64,000 bases of DNA, taken from contig NZ_AP022614.1 of NCBI RefSeq assembly GCF_010730575.1, forward strand, positions 1,798,001-1,862,000, written 5' to 3'. This stretch comes from Mycobacterium parmense (GTDB lineage: Bacteria; Actinomycetota; Actinomycetes; Mycobacteriales; Mycobacteriaceae). The notes beneath the pieces are model-generated. The model saw only the letters and a list, made by a program, of their open reading frames with translations. It had not been told where the DNA came from and ran no database searches. The stretch's first letter is position 1; every line of letters begins with the position of its first letter. Of the stretch, positions 33,863-44,373 are shown one piece after another. The position numbers were made by a program, and so were the translations under genes.

Positions 33863-35446
33863 ATGACGATGCCGACCGCCGAGCCCAACCTCGAGCAGCG
33901 CGCCCCGGACGTCGTCGCCGAGCCCGTGGCGGCGCCGCCTGCGGGCCGGTTCCTCGACCCGTGGGCGATTGCCGTCGTCGCCACCGTGATCAGCGCCGCC
34001 TGGGCCTGCCGGCCGTCGTTCTGGTTCGACGAAGCCGCCACCATCTCGGCGTCGGCCAGCAGGACTCTGCCCGAGTTGTGGCGGCTGCTCGCACACATCG
34101 ACGCCGTGCACGGCCTGTACTACCTGTTGATGCACGGCTGGTTCGCCGTGTTCCCGCCGACCGAGTTCTGGTCGCGGTTCCCGAGCTCCCTGGCGGTCGG
34201 GGCGGCCGCCGCCGGCGTCACCGTGTTCGCCCGGCAGTTCTCCGGACGCACGACTGCGGTGTGCGCGGGCCTGGTGTTCGCCATCCTGCCGCGCACCACC
34301 TGGGCGGGCATGGAGGCGCGTTCGTACGCCATGTCGGTCGCCGCGGCGATCTGGCTGACGGTGCTGCTCGTCGCTGCGGCCCGCCGTAACCGCCCGCGGC
34401 TGTGGCTGTCCTATGCGCTGACGTTCATGGTCTCGATTCTGCTCAGCCTCAACCTGATCCTGTTGGTGCCGGTCCACGCCGTGCTGGTGGCTCTTTCGGC
34501 GCCGGACAAACAGGCCAGATCGCCGTTGGTTCGGTGGGCCGTCGCCTCGGCCGTCGCGGTCGGGCTCATGACGCCGTTCATCATGTTCGCCCACGGCCAG
34601 GTGTGGCAGGTCAACTGGATCTACCCGCTCAGCTGGCATTACGCGTTCGACATCGTCCAGCGCCAGTACTTCGACCACAGCGTTGCGGTGGCCGTTCTCT
34701 CGGCGGTCACCCTGGTCACGGCGGCGGCGGCCCGGCTGGCCGGCGCCCGCGGCCCCGCGGGCGACATGCGCCGGCTCGTGCTCATCTGCCTGGCCTGGAT
34801 CGTCGTCCCGACCGTCCTCGTGGTCGTCTACTCCGGGGTCAGCGAGCCGATCTACTACCCCCGCTACCTGATCCTCACCACGCCGGCGATGGCCATCCTG
34901 CTCGCCGTGTGCATCGTGACGCTCGCGCGCCGGCCGGGGCTCGTCGCCGTCGGCGTCCTGCTGTTCGCCGCGGCCGGACTGCCGAATTACCTGTTCGTCC
35001 AGCGGTGGCCGTACGCCAAGGAGGGCTGGGACTACAGCCAGGTGGCCGACCTCGTCAGCGCGCACGCCGCGCCCGGCGACTGCCTGATGGTGGACAACAC
35101 CGTCCCGTGGCGGCCCGGCCCGATCCGGGCCCTGCTCGCCGCCCGACCGGCCGCCTTCCATTCGCTGATCGACGTCGAACGCGGCGCGTACGGGCCGGCG
35201 GTCGGCTCGCTGTGGGACGGGCACGTGGCCGTGTGGCTGACGACGGCCAAGCTCAACAAGTGCGGCGTGATCTGGACGATCACCGACCGGGACGGGTCGC
35301 TGCCCGCCCACCAGGCCGGTCGGTCGCTGCCGCCCGGTCCGGCTTTCGGCCGCTCCCCCGCGTACCGCTTCGCCGGCTACCTCGGCTTCCGCATCGTCGA
35401 ACGCTGGCAGTTCCACTACTCACAGGTGGTCAAGTCCACGCGGTGA
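33863..35446 (+). CDS. GT-C mannosyltransferase, CapA-like (Rv1635c-type)
   Basis: 527 aa, about ten membrane segments. A polyprenyl-phosphate-mannose-dependent glycosyltransferase of the GT-C fold, with the acidic motif WFDEAAT (D56, E57) in the first external loop and a C-terminal soluble region (HAAPGDCLMVDN, GCGVIWTI-like strands). In M. tuberculosis Rv1635c adds the first mannose of the LAM cap, so this gene suggests mannose-capped lipoarabinomannan. ATG 33863 was preferred; the frame is open upstream without a better start. It converges on the MFS gene. Confidence 0.88.
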   Translation: MTMPTAEPNLEQRAPDVVAEPVAAPPAGRFLDPWAIAVVATVISAAWACRPSFWFDEAATISASASRTLPELWRLLAHIDAVHGLYYLLMHGWFAVFPPTEFWSRFPSSLAVGAAAAGVTVFARQFSGRTTAVCAGLVFAILPRTTWAGMEARSYAMSVAAAIWLTVLLVAAARRNRPRLWLSYALTFMVSILLSLNLILLVPVHAVLVALSAPDKQARSPLVRWAVASAVAVGLMTPFIMFAHGQVWQVNWIYPLSWHYAFDIVQRQYFDHSVAVAVLSAVTLVTAAAARLAGARGPAGDMRRLVLICLAWIVVPTVLVVVYSGVSEPIYYPRYLILTTPAMAILLAVCIVTLARRPGLVAVGVLLFAAAGLPNYLFVQRWPYAKEGWDYSQVADLVSAHAAPGDCLMVDNTVPWRPGPIRALLAARPAAFHSLIDVERGAYGPAVGSLWDGHVAVWLTTAKLNKCGVIWTITDRDGSLPAHQAGRSLPPGPAFGRSPAYRFAGYLGFRIVERWQFHYSQVVKSTR

Positions 35447-35474
35447 CCGCCGTCAAACGACGAGAAGGGCTCAG

Positions 35475-36899
35475 TCAGCGCAGGCTGTCGACCCGGTCTG
35501 TCGGGCGGGCGCCGCGGGTCGCGCTGTAGGAGGCCGCCAGACCGACGACGCTCAGGGCGGTGAACGCGGTGAACAACCAGCGGGCCGCCAGCAGGTCGTC
35601 GCCCATGGAGGAGTTGACCACGACGCCGGCGAGGCCCGCACCGAACGCGGCGGAGACCAGCTGCACGGTGTTGATCGCCGCCGCGGCGGCGCCGCCCTCG
35701 GCCGGATCGTCGACGGAGGCCATCGCGCGCACCGACAGGTGCGGCCACGCCATGCCGATGCCGATGCCGGCGACCAGCAGCGCCACCGCCCACAGCGCGG
35801 AGGTCCACACCGACGATTCGGTGTGCCGGGCCGCCACGCCCAGCGCCAGCCCCGACGCCACCACCATCGGCGAGACGCCGATGACCCGGCCGATCAGGCG
35901 CTGGTTGGTCAGTGACGCGCTGACGATCTCGCTGACCGTCCAGCCCAGAGCCAGCGCCGCGCCCAGGAAGCCGGCCGCGAGCGGGCTCAGGTGCGCCAGC
36001 CGCTGCCCGAAGAACGGCACGTAGGTGGTCACCATCGCGGCGCCCATCAGCACCGCCATGGTCAGGTAGATCGACTTCAGCGGCCCGCGACCGAACACGC
36101 TGGGCGGCAGCACCGCGGCGTGCATACGCCAGTCGACGATGACGAACAGGCCGAACAGGACGATGCTCGCCGCGAGCAGCCCGACCGTGGCCAGGAAGTC
36201 GGACGGAATCTCGGCGACGCTGACCGCCAGCGCGGCCGCGCCGATCAGCAGCAGCGACCACACCGGAACCTTCACCACCGTGCTGTCCGGGTTCGGGTCG
36301 ACCGTGGTCGACGACAACGCGGCGGGCACCAGCATCGCCATCAGTGCGGCCAGCACCGCCATCGCGGCGAACGCCCACCGCCACAGGCCGAACTGCGCGA
36401 ACAGGCCGCCCGTAGCCGGCCCGACCACCGTGGCCACACCCCACATCGCCGACACCAGCGCCGAGCCCCGCGTCCACAGGTAGCGGGGCAGCGCGGCGTT
36501 GATCACGGCGTAGCCCAGACCGGCGAGCAGGCCGCCCGCCACGCCCTGTAGGGCGCGCCCCGCTATCAGGACCTCCATGTTCGGGGCCGCCCCGCACACC
36601 AGGCTGGCGGCGCCGAACACCGCGAGCCCGGTCAGGTAGGACGTGCGCGCGCCGACGCGCAGCAGCATCGGGTTGACCATGGTCGCGGCCACCACCGAAC
36701 CCACCAGGTACAGGGTCGTCACCCACGCGTACAGGCGGCTGCCGCCGATCTCGGCGAGGGTGTTGGGCAGCAGGCTGCTGGTCAGGAACTCGTTGGTGGC
36801 ATACAGGGCGACACCGCCGGCAAGCACTATCGACGTGCCCAGATACCTGCCGCCGAGCAGTTCGCGCCAGCTGGCCGGGGGGCTGGCGATGTCCGTCAC
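35475..36899 (-). CDS. MFS drug-efflux-type transporter (Rv1634-type)
   Basis: 474 aa, about 12-14 membrane helices. Major facilitator with a motif-A-like MLLRVGARTSYLTG loop after the second helix, and a motif C-like GxxxGPxxGG stretch (GVATVVGPATGGLFAQF), which marks drug/H+ antiporters. The M. tuberculosis orthologue is listed as a possible drug efflux pump; the substrate here is unknown. GTG start at 36899. The GGAGG is only 1-2 nt away, and a CATACG -10-like box lies about 8 nt upstream, so the mRNA may be leaderless. Confidence 0.87.
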   Translation of the reverse strand: MTDIASPPASWRELLGGRYLGTSIVLAGGVALYATNEFLTSSLLPNTLAEIGGSRLYAWVTTLYLVGSVVAATMVNPMLLRVGARTSYLTGLAVFGAASLVCGAAPNMEVLIAGRALQGVAGGLLAGLGYAVINAALPRYLWTRGSALVSAMWGVATVVGPATGGLFAQFGLWRWAFAAMAVLAALMAMLVPAALSSTTVDPNPDSTVVKVPVWSLLLIGAAALAVSVAEIPSDFLATVGLLAASIVLFGLFVIVDWRMHAAVLPPSVFGRGPLKSIYLTMAVLMGAAMVTTYVPFFGQRLAHLSPLAAGFLGAALALGWTVSEIVSASLTNQRLIGRVIGVSPMVVASGLALGVAARHTESSVWTSALWAVALLVAGIGIGMAWPHLSVRAMASVDDPAEGGAAAAAINTVQLVSAAFGAGLAGVVVNSSMGDDLLAARWLFTAFTALSVVGLAASYSATRGARPTDRVDSLR

Positions 36900-36936
36900 G
36901 CCTCCACCGTATGGGGTACCCCCGCTGTGACGAGCG

Positions 36937-39093
36937 TCACTTCAGCCCGGCGGCGTCCATTCCCCGCAGCTCTTTCTTGAGGTCGGCGATCTCGTCGCGG
37001 AACCGCGCGGCGAGCTCGAACTGCAGGTCACGGGCGGCGGCCATCATCTGCGCGGTGAGGTCTTTGATGAGGTCGGCCAGCTCGGCACGCGGCATGTTGG
37101 CCGTGTCGCGGCCCTCGAACACCCCCGCACTGACGGCGCGTCCGGGCTCGCCCTGAGCGCGCCGGCCGCGTGAAGCGTTGCGGCCCGAGCCGCCGACCCC
37201 CACGTCGGTATCGTCGGCCTCGCGATAGACCTGGTCGAGGATGTCGGCGATCTTCTTGCGCAGCGGCTGCGGGTCGATGCCGTTGGCCTCGTTGTAGGCG
37301 ATCTGCTTGGCCCGCCGCCGTTCGGTCTCGTCGATGGCCTCTTTCATCGAGTCCGTCATGGTGTCGGCATACATGTGGACTTCACCGGAGACGTTGCGCG
37401 CGGCGCGGCCGATGGTCTGGATCAGGCTCCGCGACGACCGCAGGAAGCCTTCCTTGTCGGCGTCGAGGATCGACACCAGCGAGACCTCGGGCAGGTCCAG
37501 ACCCTCACGCAGTAGGTTGATGCCGACCAGCACGTCGTACTCACCGAGCCGCAGCTGGCGCAGCAACTCCACCCGGCGCAACGTGTCGACCTCGGAGTGC
37601 AGGTAGCGCACCCGGATCCCCATCTCCAACAGGTAATCGGTGAGGTCTTCGGCCATCTTCTTGGTCAACGTCGTCACCAGCACCCGCTGGTCGGCCTCGG
37701 TGCGCTTGCGGATCTCGCCGATCAGGTCGTCGATCTGGCCCTTGGTCGGCTTGACCACGACCTTCGGGTCGACCAGGCCGGTCGGGCGGATCACCTGCTC
37801 GACGAACTCGCCCGCGGACTGGCTCAGCTCGTAGGGACCCGGCGTGGCCGACAGGTACACCGTCTGCCCGATCCGGTCGGCGAACTCCTCCCAGGTCAGC
37901 GGGCGGTTATCACAGGCCGACGGCAACCGGAACCCGTATTCCACGAGGTTGCGCTTGCGCGACATGTCGCCCTCGTACATGCCGCCGATCTGCGGCACCG
38001 TGACGTGTGACTCGTCGATGACGAGGAGGAAGTCCTCCGGGAAGTAGTCGAGCAGCGTCGCCGGCGGCGAACCCGGCCCGCGGCCGTCGATGTGGCGCGA
38101 GTAGTTCTCGATCCCCGAGCAGAACCCGACCTGGCGCATCATCTCGATGTCGTAATTGGTGCGCATGCGCAGCCGCTGGGCCTCCAGCAGCTTGCCCTGC
38201 GCCTCGAACTCGGCGAGGCGCTCGGCCAGTTCCGCCTCGATGGTGGAGATCGCCTGGGCCATCCGCTCCGGACCGGCCACATAGTGGGTGGCCGGGAAGA
38301 TGCGCAGCGAGTCCACCTGGCGGATGACCTCGCCGGTCAGCGGGTGCAGGTAGTACAGCGCCTCGATCTCGTCGCCGAAGAACTCGATGCGCACGGCCAG
38401 CTCTTCGTAGGACGGGATGATCTCCACGGTGTCGCCGCGGACGCGGAACGAGCCGCGGGTGAAGGACAGGTCGTTACGCGTGTACTGGACGTCCACCAGC
38501 AGCCGCAGCAGGCCGTCCCGGGCCACCTCGTTGCCCACCTGCAGTTCGACCGAGCGGTCCAGGTAGGACTGCGGCGTGCCCAGGCCGTAGATGCACGACA
38601 CCGACGCGACCACCACCACGTCGCGGCGGGACAGCAGCGACGACGTCGCGGAGTGCCGCAGCCGCTCCACGTCGTCGTTGATGGAGCTGTCCTTCTCGAT
38701 GTAGGTGTCGGTCTGCGCGATGTACGCCTCGGGCTGGTAGTAGTCGTAGTACGACACGAAGTACTCGACGGCGTTGTGCGGCAACATCTCCCGCAGCTCG
38801 TTGGCGAGCTGGGCGGCCAGCGTCTTGTTCGGGGCCATCACCAGCGTGGGCCGCTGCAGGCGCTCGATGAGCCAGGCCGTGGTGGCCGACTTACCCGTTC
38901 CCGTGGCGCCCAGCAGCACCACGTCACGCTCCCCCGCCCTGATCCGGCGCTCCAGTTCGTCGATGGCGGCCGGCTGGTCGCCCGCCGGTTTGTGCGGGCT
39001 GACCACCTCGAAGCGCGCGCCACTGCGGACTACCTCCTCGACGGCGCGGTACTCCGAGTGGGCGACTACCGGATGTTCAGTGGCGAAAGCCAT
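36937..39093 (-). CDS. uvrB: Excinuclease ABC subunit B
   Basis: 718 aa. DEAD-like helicase that receives damaged DNA from UvrA and positions UvrC. Walker A GATGTGKS (K68), the beta-hairpin [10 protein letters not shown], a DESH box, helicase motifs V/VI ([22 protein letters not shown]) and the C-terminal UVR domain that contacts UvrC ([17 protein letters not shown]). ATG 39093 is supported by the promoter: its -10 ends 6 nt before the ATG, so the transcript is probably leaderless. Longer in-frame starts would lie in the promoter. Confidence 0.98.
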   Translation of the reverse strand: MAFATEHPVVAHSEYRAVEEVVRSGARFEVVSPHKPAGDQPAAIDELERRIRAGERDVVLLGATGTGKSATTAWLIERLQRPTLVMAPNKTLAAQLANELREMLPHNAVEYFVSYYDYYQPEAYIAQTDTYIEKDSSINDDVERLRHSATSSLLSRRDVVVVASVSCIYGLGTPQSYLDRSVELQVGNEVARDGLLRLLVDVQYTRNDLSFTRGSFRVRGDTVEIIPSYEELAVRIEFFGDEIEALYYLHPLTGEVIRQVDSLRIFPATHYVAGPERMAQAISTIEAELAERLAEFEAQGKLLEAQRLRMRTNYDIEMMRQVGFCSGIENYSRHIDGRGPGSPPATLLDYFPEDFLLVIDESHVTVPQIGGMYEGDMSRKRNLVEYGFRLPSACDNRPLTWEEFADRIGQTVYLSATPGPYELSQSAGEFVEQVIRPTGLVDPKVVVKPTKGQIDDLIGEIRKRTEADQRVLVTTLTKKMAEDLTDYLLEMGIRVRYLHSEVDTLRRVELLRQLRLGEYDVLVGINLLREGLDLPEVSLVSILDADKEGFLRSSRSLIQTIGRAARNVSGEVHMYADTMTDSMKEAIDETERRRAKQIAYNEANGIDPQPLRKKIADILDQVYREADDTDVGVGGSGRNASRGRRAQGEPGRAVSAGVFEGRDTANMPRAELADLIKDLTAQMMAAARDLQFELAARFRDEIADLKKELRGMDAAGLK

Positions 39094-39099
39094 ATCACC

Positions 39100-39122
39100 A
39101 GGGTAGAACGACGCACCGACAC
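39100..39122 (-). promoter_or_regulatory. PafBC-type DNA-damage promoter of uvrB (leaderless)
   Basis: The minus strand reads GTGTCGGTG, 8 nt, then TACCCT: 8 of 9 matches to TTGTCRGTG and a full TAN3T -10. Only 6 nt separate the -10 from the uvrB ATG, so transcription should start at or next to the A of ATG. Confidence 0.75.
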
Positions 39123-39143
39123 GATCCCTTCCGCAAGCGCTGT

Positions 39144-39207
39144 CCGCGAGGGCGCGCAAACTCTCACGCCGCTCGGCGTGTCGGCGTACAGACACGCGCC
39201 CTCGCGG
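39144..39207 (-). terminator. Large nested inverted repeat after the kinase gene
   Basis: Perfect 13-bp arms CCGCGAGGGCGCG (39144-39156) and CGCGCCCTCGCGG (39195-39207) enclose a second hairpin CACGCC-gctc-GGCGTG. It lies between the kinase stop and the uvrB promoter, on the exit side of the kinase gene. Likely a terminator or insulator; no T tract follows. Confidence 0.55.
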
Positions 39208-39239
39208 CCGGAAAGGGCCGGAAGGGGCAGGCCGGACGG

Positions 39240-41333
39240 CTATCCGGCGGGACGGGTCCAGGTCCGGGTGACCGGGTCACATTCGAGCAGATGACCGTCG
39301 TTGGACGTCGTCATGGCGAACGCCGGCAACCCCGGCTTGTCGCACGAACTGCCGGAGGCGTGTACCCCGTTCGCGATCGGGGCCCGCGCCCAGGTGTTGC
39401 CCTCGCAGACGATCTGCTCGTTGTTGGTCGGGTCGTAGGCGAGCTTGTCGATGTCGGTGCACATCCCGCCCAGCACGGGCGGGCCCCCGGGCGCCGACGG
39501 CGGGTTGGTGGTGTTGACCGCCTGCGTGGGGTCGGCGAGGTTCACCCCCGCCGGCACGTCACCCACCCGGGTCGCGACCACCGGCACCCGCACCACCGCG
39601 CCCTGCGCGCTGCACTCGTTGCTGAGCACCGTCTCGGTCATGGTCCCCCGCAGGGTCCCGTTGGCCTGCGGCGCCAGCGACCACGCGATGGTCTCCTGCT
39701 GGGTTGCCCCGGCCTGTCCGTTCGGCTGGGTGCAGCCCACCCGCGCCTGCTGGGGCGAGCCCTGCCAGTAGCCGCCGACGAAGCGCAGCGCGTCCGTGTG
39801 ACCGCCGTCGACGCTGCTGGCGACCTGGTGGTTGGTGTCGTCGAGCTGTGTGCCGGTCGCCCCGCAGCCGTTGGTGGTGCACGCGGAGCGGAACGCCCAC
39901 CAGGCGGTGCCGGCGTCGTCGGAGCGGATCGGGATGCCGTTGGTGGTCTGCTTGGTGTGGTCGAAGGCCAGCTGGTAGGTGCCGTTGAGCGTCGGCCCGC
40001 CGGTCCTCGCCGGCGCGGCGCCGGGCGCCGGAACCGACGGTTTGGACGCGAGCGCCGGGTTGGCCGGCGAGTTGTCCGGTTGGAACGAGTACAGGATCGA
40101 CCAGGTGGCGGCCACGGCGACCAGCACCGCGCAGATCAGCGCGGCGGCCCACCGGGTCCGCGACGAGACCTTGTGGTTCAGCGCCGTGACGACGCCGCGG
40201 ACCCCGCGCCGCCGGGGCGCCGCCTCCGGCTCGGCGTCGGACTGCGCGCCGTCGTCGGTGTCGTCGGGCACCCGCTCGCCGACGGCGGCGGCGAACGCAC
40301 GGCACCGGCCGAACCGGTCCGCGGGTTGTTTGGCCAGCGCCTGAAAGAACACGTCGTCGAGTTCCGCCAGTTCCGGCCGGTAGTCGCTGAGCCGGGGCGG
40401 GTCCTCGTGCAAATGCTGGCTGATGACCGCGATCGGGTTGGAATGCTGGAACGGCGGCGCGCCGGTGAGCAGGTGAAAGGCCGTCGCCGCCAGCGCGTAC
40501 TGATCGGCCCGGCCGTCGATGTTGGCGCCCGTCAGCTGCTCGGGCGCGGCGTAGGCCACGGTCCCCACGGCCACGTTCGTCTCGGTGATCCCGCTGATGT
40601 CGCCCAGGTGCCGCGCGACACCGAAGTCCGCCAGCACGATCCGGCGTTCGCCGTCCTCGGGATGGGTGAGCAGGATGTTGGCGGGCTTGACGTCGCGGTG
40701 CAGCAGGCCGCGATCGTGGGCATAGTCCAGCGCGCTCGCGACGGCCCGCACGATGGCGCAGACCTCGTCGATGGTCATGCCGTCGGGGTAACGCTCGCGC
40801 ATCAGTCGGGCGGCGTCGGTGCCCTCGACGTAGTCCATCGAGATCCACAGGTGGCCGTCGAATTCGCCGCGGTCGTGGACCCCGACGATGTGCGGGTGCC
40901 ACAGCGTCGCGGCGAGGTCGGCCTCGCGGTTGAACCGCTCACGGAATTCGCGGTCCGCCGTGACCGCCTCGGCGAGGACTTTGATGACGTCGCGGCGCGG
41001 CAACCGGGGGTGCAGGGCCAGGTAGACCTCGGCCATGCCGCCGGCGCCGAGTTGCCGCAGGATGGTGTAGCCGGCGAACGGCGTGCCGTTGGTGACGGCC
41101 AGCCGCGCCCCGCTGGGCTCCCCGCGCTGCTGCTGCGCCTCGGGCGCGGACGCGGGCTGAGGCTCCACGTTCGGGGTCGACTCCACCGGCGGGATGCGGC
41201 GCAGCAGATGCGCGAACGTGCCCGAGGGCAGCGAGTGCAAGCCCGCGCGCAGGGCCTCGCGGGCCAGCCGCGGGTTGCTCAGCAGCCGCCGGCCGGCGCC
41301 CAGGCGCCGGGTGGGTTCCCGGTCTTCGTCCAT
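39240..41333 (-). CDS. Transmembrane Ser/Thr protein kinase with LppH-like extracellular domain
   Basis: 697 aa. A basic N-terminal extension (1-85), then a PknB-type kinase domain (about 88-350): Gly loop [13 protein letters not shown]118 in VIKV, catalytic [11 protein letters not shown] (D214), DFG at 236-238, and activation loop Thr residues in [19 protein letters not shown]. One membrane helix lies at about 395-416. The roughly 280-residue exterior part ([33 protein letters not shown], several Cys) resembles LppH-type sensor domains found on some mycobacterial kinases. It faces an FHA-ABC exporter across a 249-bp gap, echoing PknF-Rv1747, so the exporter is the likely substrate. The start could also be 41402. 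Confidence 0.9.
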   Translation of the reverse strand: MDEDREPTRRLGAGRRLLSNPRLAREALRAGLHSLPSGTFAHLLRRIPPVESTPNVEPQPASAPEAQQQRGEPSGARLAVTNGTPFAGYTILRQLGAGGMAEVYLALHPRLPRRDVIKVLAEAVTADREFRERFNREADLAATLWHPHIVGVHDRGEFDGHLWISMDYVEGTDAARLMRERYPDGMTIDEVCAIVRAVASALDYAHDRGLLHRDVKPANILLTHPEDGERRIVLADFGVARHLGDISGITETNVAVGTVAYAAPEQLTGANIDGRADQYALAATAFHLLTGAPPFQHSNPIAVISQHLHEDPPRLSDYRPELAELDDVFFQALAKQPADRFGRCRAFAAAVGERVPDDTDDGAQSDAEPEAAPRRRGVRGVVTALNHKVSSRTRWAAALICAVLVAVAATWSILYSFQPDNSPANPALASKPSVPAPGAAPARTGGPTLNGTYQLAFDHTKQTTNGIPIRSDDAGTAWWAFRSACTTNGCGATGTQLDDTNHQVASSVDGGHTDALRFVGGYWQGSPQQARVGCTQPNGQAGATQQETIAWSLAPQANGTLRGTMTETVLSNECSAQGAVVRVPVVATRVGDVPAGVNLADPTQAVNTTNPPSAPGGPPVLGGMCTDIDKLAYDPTNNEQIVCEGNTWARAPIANGVHASGSSCDKPGLPAFAMTTSNDGHLLECDPVTRTWTRPAG

Positions 41334-41570
41334 CGCTGTCACCCCCTCGTCGCCCGGCGCCACGTAACCGCTGTCGGCGCCCCGCTGTCCGCGGCGCGAC
41401 ACCGCGGGCAGCAGGCCCTAGTCCGTTGTCCCCTCGTGCCTCACCGTCGAATCATGCCGGATCCGGGTAGGCGATCAATCTCAGCAAGCTATGAAGCCGC
41501 TATGAGTGGGCGAAATCGAAACAAAGCGAAATCACAGGCGAGTCCGTGCGACCCGCCGAGGGCGCGGGCC

Positions 41571-41576
41571 GATACT
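41571..41576 (+). promoter_or_regulatory. -10 element of a leaderless FHA-ABC transcript
   Basis: GATACT ends 6 nt before the GTG start of the ABC gene, the spacing expected for a leaderless mRNA. No convincing Shine-Dalgarno sequence fits between them. No -35 is obvious. Confidence 0.45.
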
Positions 41577-41582
41577 TGAAGG

Positions 41583-44345
41583 GTGACTCGACCCGCCCCG
41601 CCTGTCCTGACAGTCCGGCACAACGGGTCCCAACGTACTTTCGCTGCAGGCCACGAGGTGGTCATCGGCCGCGATGCGCACGCCGACGTGCACATCGCCG
41701 ACCCGCGGATCTCCCGGGCGCACCTGCTGGTGCGGTTCGACCAGGGCCGATGGCTGGCGATCGACAACGGCTCGCTGAACGGGACCTACCTCAACGGCTA
41801 CCGGATGCCGGTCATCGACATCCACGACGGCCAGAGCATCCACGTGGGCAATCCGCGCGGACCTCTGCTGACCTTTGCGATCGGCCCGCAGCAGGGCCGG
41901 ACCAACCGCCCGGCCCAGACCAGGCCGGCGCGCGACTCCGGGCCGCCCACCCTGGCCTGGTCCGCGCTGCCGGAGCAGACGACGAATCCCACCCAGCCGC
42001 CACCGCCGCGCACCCCGTCCGGCGGCCCGCCCCGCGGTCCCGCCCGCAGCGGCCCCACCGCCGCGCCGGCGCGCCCGGCGCCGCCCAACCGGCCGGCGAC
42101 TTCCACCAATCCGCCACGGCGACAGCCTGTTCCGCCGCCGCGTGAGGCCCGTGCGGCCCCGCCGCAGGCGAGGATCCAGACATCGGGCATGCCGCCCCGC
42201 GGGGCGCCGCCCGACGAGCTGACCCTGGTCAACGCCGGCTCGGCCGACGTGCCGGCTTTCCCCCCATCGGCCGACGGCGCCGAGGCGCCCCCGCGCCCCG
42301 ACGCGACCCCGCCCGCCGAGTCCACCGTCATCAACGCCAAGACCGCCGACGTGTCGAACCTGGCGACCCGGATGGTGAAAATCCTCACCCCGCACGCCTC
42401 GGCGGCCGGCAAGGCCGGCATCGAAGGCACCGCCACCATCGGTCGCGCCGCCGACAACGACATCGTGGTCTCCGACGTCCTCGCCTCGCGCCGGCACGCG
42501 GTTTTGGCGCGCACGCCGCTGGGCACCGAGATCCGCGACACCAGCGTCAACGGCACCTTCGTCAACGGCACCCGGGTCGGCTCGGCGATCTTGAGCGACG
42601 ACGACGTCGTCACCATCGGCAACGTCGACCTGGTGTTCCGCGACGGCACCCTGACCCCGCGCAGCGAGGCCGCGTCACGCACCGGCGGGCTGGAGGTTCG
42701 CGGGGTCAGGTACGTCGTCGACAACGGCAAACAGCTGCTGGACAACATCTCGCTGGAGGCCCGGCCCGGCACGCTGACCGCGGTGATCGGCGGGTCGGGC
42801 GCCGGCAAGAGCACCCTGGCCAGGCTCATCGCCGGCTATGCCCGCCCCACGTCGGGCTCGGTCAGCTTCGAAGGCCACGACATCCACGCCGAGTACGCGT
42901 CGTTGCGCAGCCGGATCGGGATGGTGCCGCAGGACGACGTCGTGCACCGGCAGCTCACCGTCAACCAGGCGCTGGGTTATGCCGCCGAGCTGCGCTTGCC
43001 GCCCGACACCAGCAAAGCCGACCGGGCCAAGGTGGTCGCGAAGGTCCTCGACGAACTCGACCTGACCAAACACGCCGACACCCGGGTCGACAAGCTGTCG
43101 GGCGGGCAGCGCAAACGCGCCTCGGTGGCGCTGGAACTGCTGACCGGGCCGTCGCTGCTGATCCTCGACGAGCCGACGTCGGGTCTCGACCCGGCGCTGG
43201 ACCACCAGGTCATGATGATGCTGCGGCAGCTGGCCGACGCCGGGCGCGTGGTGATCGTGGTCACGCACATGCTGTCCTACCTGGACACCTGTGACCAGCT
43301 GCTGCTGGTGGCCCCCGGCGGCAAGACCGCCTACTGCGGGCCGCCCGACCGCATCGCCGACGCGATGGGCACCAGCAACTGGGCGAAGATCTTCACCCAG
43401 GTGGGCGCCGACCCCGAGGAGGCCAACCGGCGCTTCCTGGAACAGCGCGACGCGCAGCGGCGGCCGCAGAAGCTGATGCCCGACGCGGCCGACGAGCCGG
43501 GCGACCTGGGCGAGCCGGCCCGCACCAGCGTGCGGCGCCAGATCTCGACCGTCGCCCGCCGGCAGGTCCGCCTGATCGTGTCCGACCGTGGCTACTTCAT
43601 CTTCCTGGCGTTGTTGCCGTTCATCCTGGGCGCGCTGTCGCTGACCGTGCCGGGCAACACCGGTTTCGGGGTGCCGGGCCCGAACGCGGGCACGCCCGAC
43701 GAGGCCGCGCAGATCCTGAGCCTGCTGCTGCCCGCCGCGGCGTTCATGGGCACCGCGCTGACCATTCGCGACCTGGTCGGCGAACGCGCCATCTTCCAGC
43801 GCGAACAGGCGGTGGGGTTGTCGACCACGGCCTACCTGCTCGCCAAGACCGCGGTGTATTGCGGGTTCGCGATCGTGCAGTCGGCGGTCGTCACCGCGAT
43901 CGTGGTGGTGGGCAAGGGTGCCCCCGCGCGGGGCGCCGTGCTGCTCGGCAACGCCACTTTCGAGCTGTTCACGACGGTCGCCGCGGCCTGTGTCGCCTCG
44001 GCCCTGCTGGGCCTGGCCATCTCGTCGCTGGTGCGCTCCAGCGAGCAGATCATGCCGCTGTTCGTGGTGTCGGTGATGGCGCAGCTGGTCTTGTGCGGCG
44101 GCATGGTGCCGGTCACCGGCCGGCTCGGGCTCGACCAGCTGTCGTTCGGGACGCCCGCGCGCTGGGGCTATGCCGCGGCCGCGTCGACGGTCGACCTGCG
44201 GCACCTGGTGCCCGGCTCTCTGGTGCCCGAGGACCGGTTCTGGCAGCACACGCGGCAGATCTGGCTGATCGACATGGGCATGCTCGCGGGGCTGTCGTTG
44301 TTTTACGCCGGCTTCGTGCGGTGGCGGATCCGGCTGCGTCGCTAG
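41583..44345 (+). CDS. ABC exporter with two FHA domains (Rv1747-type)
   Basis: 920 aa. Layout: FHA1 (about 8-100; VIGRDAHADVHI, SRAH, NGSLNGTYLNG), a Pro-rich linker (110-240), FHA2 (about 260-350; TIGRAADNDIVV, SRRHAVL, NGTFVNG), ATPase with Walker A GGSGAGKST (about 403), signature LSGGQRKRASVAL, Walker B LLILDEPTSGLD, and six C-terminal membrane helices of ABC-2 type from about 670. FHA domains bind phosphothreonine; in M. tuberculosis Rv1747 is phosphorylated by PknF and is linked to phosphatidylinositol mannoside export. It is longer than Rv1747 (865 aa), mainly in the linker. Divergent kinase gene next door. Confidence 0.92.
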   Translation: MTRPAPPVLTVRHNGSQRTFAAGHEVVIGRDAHADVHIADPRISRAHLLVRFDQGRWLAIDNGSLNGTYLNGYRMPVIDIHDGQSIHVGNPRGPLLTFAIGPQQGRTNRPAQTRPARDSGPPTLAWSALPEQTTNPTQPPPPRTPSGGPPRGPARSGPTAAPARPAPPNRPATSTNPPRRQPVPPPREARAAPPQARIQTSGMPPRGAPPDELTLVNAGSADVPAFPPSADGAEAPPRPDATPPAESTVINAKTADVSNLATRMVKILTPHASAAGKAGIEGTATIGRAADNDIVVSDVLASRRHAVLARTPLGTEIRDTSVNGTFVNGTRVGSAILSDDDVVTIGNVDLVFRDGTLTPRSEAASRTGGLEVRGVRYVVDNGKQLLDNISLEARPGTLTAVIGGSGAGKSTLARLIAGYARPTSGSVSFEGHDIHAEYASLRSRIGMVPQDDVVHRQLTVNQALGYAAELRLPPDTSKADRAKVVAKVLDELDLTKHADTRVDKLSGGQRKRASVALELLTGPSLLILDEPTSGLDPALDHQVMMMLRQLADAGRVVIVVTHMLSYLDTCDQLLLVAPGGKTAYCGPPDRIADAMGTSNWAKIFTQVGADPEEANRRFLEQRDAQRRPQKLMPDAADEPGDLGEPARTSVRRQISTVARRQVRLIVSDRGYFIFLALLPFILGALSLTVPGNTGFGVPGPNAGTPDEAAQILSLLLPAAAFMGTALTIRDLVGERAIFQREQAVGLSTTAYLLAKTAVYCGFAIVQSAVVTAIVVVGKGAPARGAVLLGNATFELFTTVAAACVASALLGLAISSLVRSSEQIMPLFVVSVMAQLVLCGGMVPVTGRLGLDQLSFGTPARWGYAAAASTVDLRHLVPGSLVPEDRFWQHTRQIWLIDMGMLAGLSLFYAGFVRWRIRLRR

Positions 44346-44373
44346 GGGTTCGCGGCGCCGGTAGGCTCACACC

